From positions 461,703 through 525,702 of the forward strand of contig JAHBUD010000002.1 of the NCBI GenBank assembly GCA_019638255.1: a stretch of 64,000 bases of DNA, in the 5' to 3' direction. The DNA comes from Cyclobacteriaceae bacterium (lineage in GTDB: Bacteria; Bacteroidota; Bacteroidia; Cytophagales; Cyclobacteriaceae). The notes beneath the pieces are model-generated. The model was not told the DNA's origin and ran no database searches. It saw nothing but the letters and a program-made list of their open reading frames with translations. A program made the position numbers and the translations under genes. Position 1 is the first letter of the stretch, and each line of letters begins with the position of its first letter. Shown piece after piece: positions 17,801-26,997 of this stretch.

Positions 17801-19625
17801 CGCCCGTACCGATATTGCTGTTGGAACAAATCCATCCCGCATTTACACAGGCGATTTTGATAATGATGGCCGTCAGGATTTATTACTGTACCATGGAGCA
17901 GGTGCCAGCAGTACCCTAATTATTTTATTACATAATCAAAGTACACCGGGCAACATTGTATTTAACCGAATTGACCTTACCAACCCCAGCGCAGTTACCA
18001 CAGCACATATTGCCGATGTTGATGGCGATGGAAGAGTGGATATTCTTACCGCAAGCGAGACCGGAAACCGTTTCTCCATTTTTAAAAACATTTACACTTC
18101 GGGTGCATTGGCGGCAACTTCATTTGCATCGCCTTTCAACACCACTGTAACGGCACCACGCGCCATCGTTACAGCCGATTTGAATGTAGATGGCAAGCCC
18201 GAAATTGTGATTACGCGTACCGGATTTCTGGAAATTTATCAAAACCTGATTCCCACAACAGCTATCAGCATTACCACACAACCAATTGCCACAGTTAATG
18301 TTTGCGAAGGTGGTTCGGCTTCGTTTACAACAGCAGCCACCGGTACGACCAACATCACCTACCAATGGCAGAAGTTTGACGGCAGTGTGTTTGTTGATCT
18401 TGTCAACAACACAACGTATTCCGGTGTCACCACGGCTTCGTTGAGTATCGCAAATGCCTCTGCTTCTGAAGCCGGTGACTATCGTTGTCTCATCAAAGGC
18501 GATCTCGCAGCGGATATATTTACCAATGTGGCTACACTTGTAGTAAATGCTTTGCCTTTACCTCCCGATGCATCGGACGCGACCCGCTGCGGACCAGGCT
18601 CGGTTACACTTACCGCTTCCGGTGGTGCACCAGGCAATTACAGGTGGTACACACAAACACCACTCGCACTGATTGCAGGTGAAGTAAACGAAACCTACAC
18701 CACACCGGTGCTTACAACCACCACTACTTACCTTGTTTCCATTGCAGATGCGTTCTGCGAAAGTATTCGTGTTCCGGTTACTGCAACGGTGTCTTCCATT
18801 CCAACACAACCTGTAATTGCTTCAAGCATTACACCGGTTGGCAATGCCGTTACCGTGTGCAGCAGCGCCACACTTACGTTAACCGCACCTGCGGGTTTTG
18901 CAGCATACACCTGGTCGACTGGCGAAACAACTCAACAGATTACGGCTGCTACCAGCGGAAATTATTCTGTTACCGTTACCAATGCCGAGGGTTGTGCCAG
19001 TCCGGCTTCTGCTTCACTCAATGTTACAGTTATTCCCGAGCCGTGCGGCAATCAGCCACCAATAATTATTTCTACATTAACAGGATTGTCCATTGAAGGT
19101 GTTGTTCGGATTGACCTGACTCCTTTATTAAGTGATCCGGATGATAACCTGGACTTGGGCAGCTTGCGGGTGTTGAATACACAAACTACAGCGGGGGCAT
19201 CTGCGTCCATCAATGCCGCCAACGAACTCATCCTCAATTACGGTGGAGTGCTCTTTACCGGTCAGGACAGGATCAGTATTGAAGTATGCGATTTGTTAGG
19301 AGCCTGCACGCAGCAGCAACTCACTATTTATGTTGAAGGTGATATTATTGTGCGCACGGGCTTCTCGCCCAATGGCGATGGGCAAAATGATTTCTTCCAG
19401 ATTGATTACATCAACTTATTCCCCGACACCCAGCAGAACAAAGTCACCATCTTCAACCGCTGGGGCGACATGGTGTTTGAAATGGCCAACTACGACAACC
19501 AATCGCGGGTGTTCAGGGGGTTGAGCAGAAACGGTAATGAACTCCCTTCGGGCACATACTTCTATAGAATAGAGTTTACCAGCGGGCGAAAAATGGAAAC
19601 TGGATTTGTATCGCTAAAACGTTGA
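14868..19625 (+). CDS. Giant laminin-B/IPT/FG-GAP/Ig-like type B T9SS surface protein
   Basis: The ATG at 14868 is preferred over one at 14844 because it places a standard signal peptide (MQKFLTLPLLFIISISQAQ) at the start; 1585 residues. Order: laminin-B-like (about 20-195), IPT/TIG (about 200-285), a run of FG-GAP/VCBS repeats with Ca-binding cores such as DLDGDGRQD (about 300-670), a second IPT (about 675-750), more FG-GAP repeats (about 770-1130), three Ig-like modules (about 1140-1395), a cadherin-like domain (about 1400-1495), and the sorting domain with FSPNGDGQNDFF, FNRWGDMVFE and final GFVSLKR. It is probably a calcium-stabilised surface adhesin. Two long stretches of its 3' half are nearly identical in DNA to the paralogue at 30057, indicating recent gene conversion. 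Confidence 0.93.
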   Translation: MQKFLTLPLLFIISISQAQIISTFDTDADGWTAAYTDGTASAFEYLSTGGNPGGHVSAMPPTSGGSVNLNFHWYWVAPEKFLGKNDFTYGKRISFDVKQSTAGTDNSVADVILRNGNNSIHYRFPEKPGTDWTSYSIPLDLTADWRWNTAGGTVAYEHQIRLVLANITQIQIRCKWINVAGYSSQLDNVMLEQTVLGTAPAITSFTPATAPTDATVTINGSGFGASVSANRVFFGNKEATVTAANTSQLQVTVPEAALFAPVRVLNTTTGLSAQSATFFQPQFNNPDDIGGRITSSTFGLNVTVPYTADVLASVMGDIDGDGWLDVATLESGATFGIFRNAGAEGEIDQTTFDPRIGIPSGEQGQGNSGGLALADFDNDGRPDLVTYSRGRFDGFANSGGIAISRNISTPGNIAFEPARRFFEIGIFQSGITVADLDGDGRQDILINSTGLVIFQNTSTPGSIEFAAARRINNTAGFITISDLNSDGKPEVIAPGPSNTNIVYENESTPGNIILTQAFSFPGSMVSGITVADLDGDGKQDLTFYRINGFNDYDLVIRKNIHTTGPVTEASLAPEIVLSKINRAYSQRVADINGDNRQDIILMGVTTSIAVFENVTSTAELNVNSFLPELYFPASIALNAPQIGDINGDGKPDVVAFGSGGGGRGLVIFQNESVPKPTILVNTVSPLRATVGSTITITGENFSTVPEQNTVWFGGVQANVLTATKTELTVEAPAGSTYAPVGVTRDRLTSFYHQPFSTTFGAGVNFDNSHFAPPVTITLAGADYDIDVGDMNNDGLPDLLVEITNAARIFRNTYTGGAITADALTLDVSITGSFLNPKLQDIDGDGLLDVATVNGILRKNISTGSTIEIDANVTFGGGGSNIAFADFNQNGKMDLAHPSNGSNQLILKENRTRKGPFTAGTFPSLSPNIILGKPSTNGGIVTADFDRDGWPDIAVTNPGVASMSVYHNQQQPRITAASFARTDIAVGTNPSRIYTGDFDNDGRQDLLLYHGAGASSTLIILLHNQSTPGNIVFNRIDLTNPSAVTTAHIADVDGDGRVDILTASETGNRFSIFKNIYTSGALAATSFASPFNTTVTAPRAIVTADLNVDGKPEIVITRTGFLEIYQNLIPTTAISITTQPIATVNVCEGGSASFTTAATGTTNITYQWQKFDGSVFVDLVNNTTYSGVTTASLSIANASASEAGDYRCLIKGDLAADIFTNVATLVVNALPLPPDASDATRCGPGSVTLTASGGAPGNYRWYTQTPLALIAGEVNETYTTPVLTTTTTYLVSIADAFCESIRVPVTATVSSIPTQPVIASSITPVGNAVTVCSSATLTLTAPAGFAAYTWSTGETTQQITAATSGNYSVTVTNAEGCASPASASLNVTVIPEPCGNQPPIIISTLTGLSIEGVVRIDLTPLLSDPDDNLDLGSLRVLNTQTTAGASASINAANELILNYGGVLFTGQDRISIEVCDLLGACTQQQLTIYVEGDIIVRTGFSPNGDGQNDFFQIDYINLFPDTQQNKVTIFNRWGDMVFEMANYDNQSRVFRGLSRNGNELPSGTYFYRIEFTSGRKMETGFVSLKR
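18330..18631 (+). repeat. Gene-conversion tract A, copy 1
   Basis: 302 bp inside the Ig-like region, matching 33588-33889 with a single difference that I could find (GAC versus GAT). Identity breaks off sharply on both sides although the flanking genes remain alignable. Confidence 0.85.
19032..19588 (+). repeat. Gene-conversion tract B, copy 1
   Basis: 557 bp covering the cadherin-like and sorting domains, matching 34290-34846 with two differences noticed by eye (near 19151 and 19265). Both tracts share the same 15258-bp offset, so the intervening 400 bp has no net length change even though it is clearly diverged. Confidence 0.85.
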
Positions 19626-19670
19626 GAAATTCCCTGCCGTAACCGGTACACATGGGACATTATGAAAATT

Positions 19671-19678
19671 TAACTTTG
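19671..19678 (+). promoter_or_regulatory. Candidate TAnnTTTG promoter box for the 19768 gene
   Basis: TAACTTTG fits the Bacteroidota -7 consensus and lies 90 bp before the ATG in an AT-rich intergenic stretch. I see no good -33 TTTG partner, so this is tentative. Confidence 0.35.
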
Positions 19679-19767
19679 ATCTGAATTGCAATTTTCATTT
19701 CTTTAAAAACAGTATAAATCACCTGACTCTGTAACGGTTAGTTCATTTATAGCTTTACCCCTCTCAA

Positions 19768-22700
19768 ATGTTACAGTATTATCGTCTCAAGTTTTCTGTA
19801 GTGCTGCTGTTTTTCGTTTCATCAGCCTCTTTCGCACAGGATTTCGTCACCACGTGGAAAACAGACAACCTTGGCACTTCTGCAAACAATCAAATTACCA
19901 TTCCTACCACAGGTGCAGGCTATAACTACACGGTGAACTGGGGTGATGGCTTCACTGATAACAATGTCACCGGCAGCATCACCCACACATATGCAACACC
20001 GGGTACTTATACCGTTACTATATCCGGGAGTTTTCCCAGAATATTTTTTGCAAGTGTTGGCGATCGCAGAAAAATAATAAGCATTGAACAATGGGGGACA
20101 ATTGCCTGGACATCCATGGCCAATGCCTTTCGGGGATGCGAGAACCTGGCCATCAATGCAACCGATACGCCTGACTTATCCGGGGTTACCGACATGTCGT
20201 TCATGTTTCAGGGATGTTCTGCCCTAAATCAAAATATAAACTCGTGGGATGTTTCTACGATAACCAACATGAACTCATTATTCAGAGGTTGCATCGGATT
20301 TAATCAACCGCTCAACAATTGGAATGTTGGTAACGTAACCGACATGAGTTTCATGTTCAATGGAGCCAGCAACTTTAATCAAGAGCTAAATAATTGGAAT
20401 GTTGAAAATGTAACAACCATGAACTCCATGTTTTTTGGTGCCGATGTATTTAATCAGGATCTCAACAATTGGGATGTAAGTAATGTAACCAACATGGCCT
20501 CCATGTTCCGGAACGCCATCGCATTTAATGGAGATATTACATCCTGGGATGTAAGCAACGTAACTACCATGTTTGAGATGTTTGTCTTTACTCCCTTCAA
20601 TCAAAATATTGGCTCTTGGAATACCAGTAGTGTTACTAACATGTCGAGAATGTTTAATGTCGCCACAGCATTCAATCAAAACATTAACGGATGGAATGTT
20701 AGTAACGTAACCAATATGTCGGAAATGTTTAGCTCGGCAAGAAATTTTAACCAGCCCTTAGCAAGTTGGGACGTAGGTAATGTTACCACCATGTCAAGCA
20801 TGTTCAATTCGGCCGATGTCTTCAATCAAGATTTGAATAGTTGGGATGTCAGTAATGTAACCAATATGAGCAGCATGTTTAACGATGCCGACATTTTCAA
20901 TGGGGCTATTAGTAATTGGAATGTGGTGAGCGTAACCAACATGAGCAACATGTTCCGCAATACAAACGATTTCAATCAGGATATTGGTGGATGGAATGTG
21001 AGTAGTGTTGTTAACATGGATCGCACCTTCAGCTTTACAGGTTCATTCAATCAGGATATCAGCAGTTGGGATGTATCGAATGTGACGAATATGAGTGGCA
21101 TGTTCAACTGGTCAGCTATATTCAATCAGGATATTACCGGCTGGGACGTATCGGGCGTGACCAACATGAGCTCTATGTTTAGCGGTGCACAGGCTTTTAA
21201 CCAGAGCATTGGCGGTTGGAATGTTAGTTCAGTTGTTAATATGGACGGTATGTTCAGTTCCAATCCGATTTTTAACCAGGACTTATCCTCATGGGATGTA
21301 AGCGGGGTTCAGTTTATACAAAGAATGTTCCGTGGAGCCACGGCATTTAATCAAAGCCTTGCCGCATGGGATGTAAGTCAGATAACCGATATGTTTGACA
21401 TGCTCAGACTTTCAGGGCTATCCACCACTAACTACGATGCAACCTTGATGGGCTGGGCAAATTTACCATCACTTCAAACCGGGGTCATTCTGGGCGCAGA
21501 ATTCTTAACCTATTGTGCCGGTGAAGTTGCGCGTAATACCCTTATTGGCACCTACGGTTGGACGATAAATGATGCGGGCTTAGATTGTTCATCACCACCG
21601 CTAACGGTTGCGTCCGTTCTTCCCGGATTAAATACAAATGCACTCTCTGTAAATGAAAATATTGCCATCAATTTCAATGAAGTAGTTGCTGCGTCATCAT
21701 TATCTACTGCGTCATTCATTGTGCGTGGAGAGCAAACCGGCATCTTAAACGGGCTGCTTACAGGGGGAGGAACCAATTCAGTTCAGTTTACACCCTCTAC
21801 TCCCTATAAAAATGGAGAAGTGATCCGTGTAACCTTAACCAATAATCTGGAAACAGTGAGCGGAACTCCTCTCCTCAACAGCCAGAGTTTTAGATTCACG
21901 GCCCAATCAGAACCGAGCCCTTCCTCACCGCCATTTTTTTCGCAGCATGTACTCACAACCAGTGCCAGCAACACATTTGCTTTATTTCCGGTCGATATGG
22001 ATGGTGATGGAGATATGGATATTGTTTACACAGCAGCAGACAACAACAGTCTTATGTGGTTTGAAAATGATGGAAATCAAAACTTCACCAACCGTCTCGT
22101 GAGCAACACACTGGACGGACCCACCGCGGTTTATGCCGATGATATCGACAGTGATGGTGACATCGACATTCTGGTGGCCAATCAAAATGGCGGAGGCATC
22201 CTTTGGTTTGAAAATGATGGAAATCAAAACTTTACCGAACGGACGATTAGCACAAATGCCGGATCACCAAACAAAGTTTACAGCATTGATATGGATGGAG
22301 ATGGCGACATCGATATTCTGGCTACATCATTCACACCGACCGGCATAGTAGGCAACGCAAGACTGGATTGGTATGAGAATGATGGTAACGAGAACTTTAC
22401 ACAAATACAACTTCCAGACATCAACGGCACTAGTGCTTACCCACTGGATGTAGATGGTGATGGTGATATAGATATTGTTGCCACTTCACAGGTATCACCG
22501 TTCTCATCTTTCACAAGTAAATTGGTTTGGTTTGAAAATAACGGCAACCAGAGTTTTACTGAGCGCATTATCTCGGATGTTTCACACCTCCAAACTGATT
22601 GCTATGCCACCGATATGGATGGTGATGGCGATATTGATATTCTTCTTGTAGGATTGCTGGGCTTTATTGGGTGGTATGAAAATGACGGTAACCAAAACTT

Positions 22701-23277
22701 TACCGAGCACGAAATTGGCTCAAATGAATCGCAACCTCGTGCCATACACGCAGTAGATATAGATGGTGATGGAGATATGGATGTAGTGGTGGCGCATGAA
22801 TTACTGGATGAGGTTGCACTGTACCTGAACGATGGCCTTCAAAACTTCACCCGTATGATCATTACAGCCGATGCGGATTTGATTTGGGATATCTATACAG
22901 CCGACATGGATGGTGATGGAGACATGGATGTATTGTCTGCCTCAAGGTTTGATGGCAAAATTGCCTGGTATGAAAATACTCAGGTTGAAAACGACTTGAT
23001 TGTGTTCAATGCCGTATCGCCCAATGGCGATACCCAAAATGACATTTTGTTTATCCAGAACATAAACACCTTGCCCGAAACACAAAACAACACTGTAACC
23101 ATTTACAACCGCTGGGGCGATGTGGTGTGGGAAGGGAAAAATTACAATAACACAACGGTGGTATTCACCGGGCTGAACAAAAACGGAAATGAATTGCCTT
23201 CAGGCACGTACTTCTATAGAATTGAGTTTACGAACGGGCGGACTGCCAAAGCAGGGTACCTTTCACTTAGACGTTAA
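19768..23277 (+). CDS. DUF285 (BspA-like) repeat protein with VCBS repeats and type B T9SS domain
   Basis: 1169 residues. The signal peptide ends near 23 (ASFAQ). A PKD-like module (about 35-85, NWGDG and HTYATPGTYTVTI) is followed by roughly 15 tandem copies of a unit of about 33 residues reading approximately MFxxAxxFNQxLxxWDVSNVTNM (about 95-570), the DUF285/BspA-like leucine-poor repeat. A bacterial Ig-like domain (about 610-715), VCBS/FG-GAP repeats with DMDGDGDMD cores and WFENDGNQNFT strands (about 725-1075) and the sorting domain (about 1080-1169, final GYLSLRR) complete it. DUF285 proteins in other bacteria are surface adhesins; that role is inferred here. An AraC regulator gene follows within 26 bp. 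Confidence 0.93.
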   Translation: MLQYYRLKFSVVLLFFVSSASFAQDFVTTWKTDNLGTSANNQITIPTTGAGYNYTVNWGDGFTDNNVTGSITHTYATPGTYTVTISGSFPRIFFASVGDRRKIISIEQWGTIAWTSMANAFRGCENLAINATDTPDLSGVTDMSFMFQGCSALNQNINSWDVSTITNMNSLFRGCIGFNQPLNNWNVGNVTDMSFMFNGASNFNQELNNWNVENVTTMNSMFFGADVFNQDLNNWDVSNVTNMASMFRNAIAFNGDITSWDVSNVTTMFEMFVFTPFNQNIGSWNTSSVTNMSRMFNVATAFNQNINGWNVSNVTNMSEMFSSARNFNQPLASWDVGNVTTMSSMFNSADVFNQDLNSWDVSNVTNMSSMFNDADIFNGAISNWNVVSVTNMSNMFRNTNDFNQDIGGWNVSSVVNMDRTFSFTGSFNQDISSWDVSNVTNMSGMFNWSAIFNQDITGWDVSGVTNMSSMFSGAQAFNQSIGGWNVSSVVNMDGMFSSNPIFNQDLSSWDVSGVQFIQRMFRGATAFNQSLAAWDVSQITDMFDMLRLSGLSTTNYDATLMGWANLPSLQTGVILGAEFLTYCAGEVARNTLIGTYGWTINDAGLDCSSPPLTVASVLPGLNTNALSVNENIAINFNEVVAASSLSTASFIVRGEQTGILNGLLTGGGTNSVQFTPSTPYKNGEVIRVTLTNNLETVSGTPLLNSQSFRFTAQSEPSPSSPPFFSQHVLTTSASNTFALFPVDMDGDGDMDIVYTAADNNSLMWFENDGNQNFTNRLVSNTLDGPTAVYADDIDSDGDIDILVANQNGGGILWFENDGNQNFTERTISTNAGSPNKVYSIDMDGDGDIDILATSFTPTGIVGNARLDWYENDGNENFTQIQLPDINGTSAYPLDVDGDGDIDIVATSQVSPFSSFTSKLVWFENNGNQSFTERIISDVSHLQTDCYATDMDGDGDIDILLVGLLGFIGWYENDGNQNFTEHEIGSNESQPRAIHAVDIDGDGDMDVVVAHELLDEVALYLNDGLQNFTRMIITADADLIWDIYTADMDGDGDMDVLSASRFDGKIAWYENTQVENDLIVFNAVSPNGDTQNDILFIQNINTLPETQNNTVTIYNRWGDVVWEGKNYNNTTVVFTGLNKNGNELPSGTYFYRIEFTNGRTAKAGYLSLRR

Positions 23278-23303
23278 CTTGCTACAAATACCTATATTGG
23301 GTA

Positions 23304-24110
23304 ATGGTTTTTAACCTATACAAACCGGAATCCGTCCTAAGACCATTTATTCAATGCTACCTTGAAGCGAATGCTCTGCACACCAAAAGCAAAAGCGAGT
23401 ACATACTTTTTCCAAACGGATACTCGGGCGTGTTTTTCAATTTCGGAGCAGCAAGCAGCTTACATGTAAAAAGAGAAAACCAGCGAACACCTGATGTAAG
23501 TGTTTTTGGCCAGATCGACCACTACTTTACGGCCATTCATGAACCGGGATTTTATTCGATAGGTGTATTACTTCACCCAACCATTTTAGCCAGATTATTG
23601 CGAGAAGATGCTGCTCAGTTTACAAACAAAGCAACGGATGGAACCTTGCTGCGCAACGATCTACGACAACTGCATGAACAATTGTTGATCACTCTCGTAA
23701 TGAGTTCAAAAATTCAAATCCTGAACAATTTTTTTTCAAAAGTATTATTACCCATTGCACAACAACCCAATGTAGTAGACTATGCCTTGCATGCCATACA
23801 TCACCAACCAACATGTTCAGTACAAGAACTGGCTAAAAAACTTCATGTTAGTGAACGCCATCTGGAGGTGCAGTTTAAAAGACATATTGGTTTATCACCC
23901 AAAACCTATACACTGATTATGCGATTTAAGCGCATCGAAGAGCATATCAGAAACTCATCAAGAGTGCATTGGAAAGACATGCTGTTTGTAAATGAATTTC
24001 ACGACCAAAATCATTTCATAAAAGACTTCAAACGTTTCACCGGGCAAACACCTTCAAGCTACTTGCTACAAAATTTTGAAATGGGGCAGTCGTATCTGCA
24101 CGCCCGTTAG
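23304..24110 (+). CDS. AraC-family transcriptional regulator
   Basis: 268 residues. The N-terminal half (about 1-150) resembles the conserved but uncharacterised ligand-type domain common in Bacteroidota AraC proteins (opening YKPESVLRPFIQCYLEA, then FGQIDHYFTAIHEPGFYSIGV). The C-terminal HTH_18 domain (about 165-265) contains the first helix-turn-helix VQELAKKLHVSERHLEVQFK, an IGLSPKTYTLIMRFKR hinge and the second helix-turn-helix ending FHDQNHFIKDFKRFTGQTPSSYL. It starts 26 bp after the DUF285 adhesin, so it may be co-transcribed and regulate neighbouring surface genes. Ligand and targets are unknown. Confidence 0.92.
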   Translation: MVFNLYKPESVLRPFIQCYLEANALHTKSKSEYILFPNGYSGVFFNFGAASSLHVKRENQRTPDVSVFGQIDHYFTAIHEPGFYSIGVLLHPTILARLLREDAAQFTNKATDGTLLRNDLRQLHEQLLITLVMSSKIQILNNFFSKVLLPIAQQPNVVDYALHAIHHQPTCSVQELAKKLHVSERHLEVQFKRHIGLSPKTYTLIMRFKRIEEHIRNSSRVHWKDMLFVNEFHDQNHFIKDFKRFTGQTPSSYLLQNFEMGQSYLHAR

Positions 24111-24356
24111 CGTTATTCGGATTTTTACTATACGAAGACATAAGGGTTGGCTAGTTTAGCCTTACAAACACCCGACCATGAAACGTAAAGATTTATTCAT
24201 TCTGTATTTTGCTCACTTCAAATGAGATCTAGTGCATGAAAACCTTATTCCCTATTTCCTTTCTTTTATTATATTATTAATTTCAGGACGTTACCAGGAT
24301 ACCAACCTGTATGAATGAGTTTTACTGGCCAAAAAAATCGGTTGGAGCATTAAAAA
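24111..24356. other. Intergenic region without a convincing gene
   Basis: 246 bp. The only open frame of note is a 15-codon stretch at 24178-24225 (MKRKDLFILYFAHFK), probably not a gene but possibly the relic of a signal sequence. I found no TAnnTTTG box or strong hairpin. Confidence 0.5.
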
Positions 24357-26879
24357 ATGTTTTTAAAGACAATGAGAAAATATCAAATAACCATCTTGCT
24401 AAGCGTTCTCAGCTATATGTTCGGGCTTGGTCAGGTACCTAACTTAGAATGGGCGGGTAGAATGGGCGGTACCAGTTTTGATCGTCCTGATGACCTAGCG
24501 GTAGATGCCAGTGGAAATGTTTTTACAATTGGTTTCTTTACAACTACTGCTGATTTCGATCCGGGTGCAGGAGTCCTTAACCTAACATCAGCTGGTGGTC
24601 GTGATGTATTTATCACTAAGTTTGATCCGAATGGCAACCTCATCTGGGCAAGACAAATAGGCGGAACGGGTGAAGATCAAGGCACCGCTGTTGCAATAGA
24701 TCACCTTGGTAATATCTATATGGCTGGTACCTTTAATGGAACTGTTGATTTTGATCCAGGGCCAGCTACATTTAATCTTACAGCCGCAAGTGGGGGTGGA
24801 TTTCTGGTCAAATGGGATGTTAATGGTAATTTTTTATGGGCAAACCAAACAGGTGCTCCTTATCGCATAGCTCTTGACGGATCAGGCAATATCCACCTTA
24901 GCGGATTCTTTAATGGTACTGTTGATTTCGACCCGGGTACAGGCGTATTCAATTTAACTTCGGCTGGGAGTCGCGATATTTTTATCACTAAGTTAAATAC
25001 GAACGGAGAACTTATTTGGGCTAAGCGAATAGGGTCGACCCAGCTCGATGACGGCCGGTCAATTGCTGTTGATAATATGGGCAATGTTTATACCACCGGG
25101 TTCTTTATGGGCACCGTTGACTTTGACCCCGGAGCTGCTGTCTTCAACCTGACTTCGACTGGTAGTGAAGACATCTTTGTTTCTAAACTTGATGCAGACG
25201 GTAATTTCGTGTGGGCTGTAGGGATAGGGGCAGCCAACTTCGACACAGGCCAAGGGATTGCCGTTGACGACACAGGTGTTTATACTACCGGCTATTTTCA
25301 GGGCACTGCAGATTTTGATCCGGGAGCAGGTGTCTTAAACCTGACATCAGCAGGAGATCGGGACATATTCGTTCTCAAGTTAGATTTAAACGGAAATTTA
25401 GTGTGGGCTAAAAATATAGGTGGTGCAGCTCGCGATGATGGAAGGGATATTGCTGTTGATGCCAATGGAAATGTTTATGCAACCGGTTTCTTCCAAGGCA
25501 CTGTAGATTTTGATCCCGGAGCTGGAATTGTTAATAAAACTTCAGCAGGCACGTTGGATATTTTTGTCTTGAAACTAAATGCTACAGGAAATTTTGAATG
25601 GGTCAGACGAGTGGGTGGCATCGACTGGGATCAAGGAGCTAAAATATACGTTGATGGTGGCAATAATATTTACCTGACGGGGCATTACCGGAACAGTGTT
25701 GATTTTGACCCAGGTCCGTGTGTCCGGACATTAACTGCAAATACCGAGGATGAAATATTCGTAATGAAATTCAGACAGCAACCTTTGGTAGGCGATCCTA
25801 CCATAACATCTTTTTCTCCGCTTTCGGGTAATGTGGGTACAACAGTAACTATTACCGGAACTAATTTCGCTCCGGTACCCGCTAATAATATTGTGGAGTT
25901 TAATGGAATCGCGGCAAACATCACAGCCAGCACTACTACCAGCATTACCACCACCATTCCAACCGGAGCTACTACTGGCAAAATAACTGTAATTGCCGAT
26001 TGCATAGGCGTTCAAAGTTCTACGAATTTTATTATAGGGGCACCTTCCGTTCCCACCATTACATCCTTTACTCCTTCATCAGGACCTGTCGGCACTACTG
26101 TTACAATCACAGGAACAAATTTTAGCACCACGCTTGCAGATAATACAGTAAGATTTAACGGAACTATAGCAACGGTTACCGCCAGCACTACTGCCAGCAT
26201 TACCACCACTGTTCCACCAAGCGCAACAACTGGCCCCATTACTGTAATGGTGGCCGGAAACACCGCTACCAGTTCAACAAATTTTATTGTAACAACAGGT
26301 ACTAATCAGCCACCGGTAATCCAGTCAACGGTTGCTACTGTTCCGGTAAACGGAATAGTTTCCCTTGACTTACAGCCTTTGCTCAGCGATCCGGATGACA
26401 ATTTGGATTTGTCGACACTGAGTTTATTAAGCAGCACCACCGAAAGTGGCGCAAGCGCTACCCTTGTTGGAACTACTATACTAGAACTTAACTACGGCAG
26501 TACACCCTTTGCAGGTACTGACCGTATTTCAATATCCGTGTGCGACTTGCTTAGTGCATGCACACAACAACTATTAGCAATCGAAGTTGGTGGAGACATT
26601 GTGGTGTTCAATGGCTTCTCGCCCAATGGTGACGATACAAACGAGTTCTTTTTCATCCAGTATATCGAATTATTCCCGGACACCCAGAAAAACAAAGTCA
26701 CCATCTTCAACCGTTGGGGCGATTTAGTGTTTGATATCTCCGATTATGACAACCAGTCGCGGGTGTTCAGAGGGTTGAACAAAAATGGCAATGAACTTCC
26801 TTCGGGAACGTACTTTTACAAACTTGAATTTGCCAGTGGGCGCCCCACCAAAACAGGTTATTTGTCTTTAAAAAAATAA
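24357..26879 (+). CDS. SBBP-repeat / IPT secreted protein with type B T9SS domain
   Basis: 840 residues from the ATG at 24357; a second in-frame ATG at 24372 gives an equally good signal peptide (MRKYQITILLSVLSYMFGLG). About 30-465 is a series of beta-propeller repeats, each with DxxGNVYxTGFFxGTVDFDPG and then DIFVxKLxxNGNxxWAxxIGG (SBBP type). Two IPT/TIG modules (about 476-650; ITSFTPSSGPVGTTVTITG), a cadherin-like domain (about 655-748) and a sorting domain follow (FSPNGDDTNEFFFI, IFNRWGDLVFD, final GYLSLKK). The C-terminal 100 codons are close in DNA to the corresponding parts of the genes at 14868 and 30057. Likely a surface protein; it precedes the hybrid kinase by 118 bp. Confidence 0.92.
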   Translation: MFLKTMRKYQITILLSVLSYMFGLGQVPNLEWAGRMGGTSFDRPDDLAVDASGNVFTIGFFTTTADFDPGAGVLNLTSAGGRDVFITKFDPNGNLIWARQIGGTGEDQGTAVAIDHLGNIYMAGTFNGTVDFDPGPATFNLTAASGGGFLVKWDVNGNFLWANQTGAPYRIALDGSGNIHLSGFFNGTVDFDPGTGVFNLTSAGSRDIFITKLNTNGELIWAKRIGSTQLDDGRSIAVDNMGNVYTTGFFMGTVDFDPGAAVFNLTSTGSEDIFVSKLDADGNFVWAVGIGAANFDTGQGIAVDDTGVYTTGYFQGTADFDPGAGVLNLTSAGDRDIFVLKLDLNGNLVWAKNIGGAARDDGRDIAVDANGNVYATGFFQGTVDFDPGAGIVNKTSAGTLDIFVLKLNATGNFEWVRRVGGIDWDQGAKIYVDGGNNIYLTGHYRNSVDFDPGPCVRTLTANTEDEIFVMKFRQQPLVGDPTITSFSPLSGNVGTTVTITGTNFAPVPANNIVEFNGIAANITASTTTSITTTIPTGATTGKITVIADCIGVQSSTNFIIGAPSVPTITSFTPSSGPVGTTVTITGTNFSTTLADNTVRFNGTIATVTASTTASITTTVPPSATTGPITVMVAGNTATSSTNFIVTTGTNQPPVIQSTVATVPVNGIVSLDLQPLLSDPDDNLDLSTLSLLSSTTESGASATLVGTTILELNYGSTPFAGTDRISISVCDLLSACTQQLLAIEVGGDIVVFNGFSPNGDDTNEFFFIQYIELFPDTQKNKVTIFNRWGDLVFDISDYDNQSRVFRGLNKNGNELPSGTYFYKLEFASGRPTKTGYLSLKK

Positions 26880-26949
26880 TTTCGTTCAGACCTCACCTTG
26901 AATAGTTATCACTTGGCTATTCCAGCATAAAGCTGTTTTGGTGTAATAT

Positions 26950-26974
26950 CCAATTGTCAGTATATTAAGGTTCG
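26950..26974 (+). promoter_or_regulatory. Conserved upstream segment of the hybrid kinase gene
   Basis: CCAATTGT followed by GTATATTnAGGTTyG also occurs at 48286-48310 at nearly the same distance from a paralogous start codon (48 versus 45 bp). The conservation suggests promoter or operator function, but no canonical -7 box is obvious. Confidence 0.4.
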
Positions 26975-26997
26975 CTTAGTCCTATTATTCTCTGTCC

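Noticed and set aside
20200..21420. Tandem DNA periodicity of about 100 bp, CRISPR-like at first sight
   Set aside because: It is the coding repeat of DUF285 units; the frame is open throughout and there are no conserved palindromic repeats with unique spacers.
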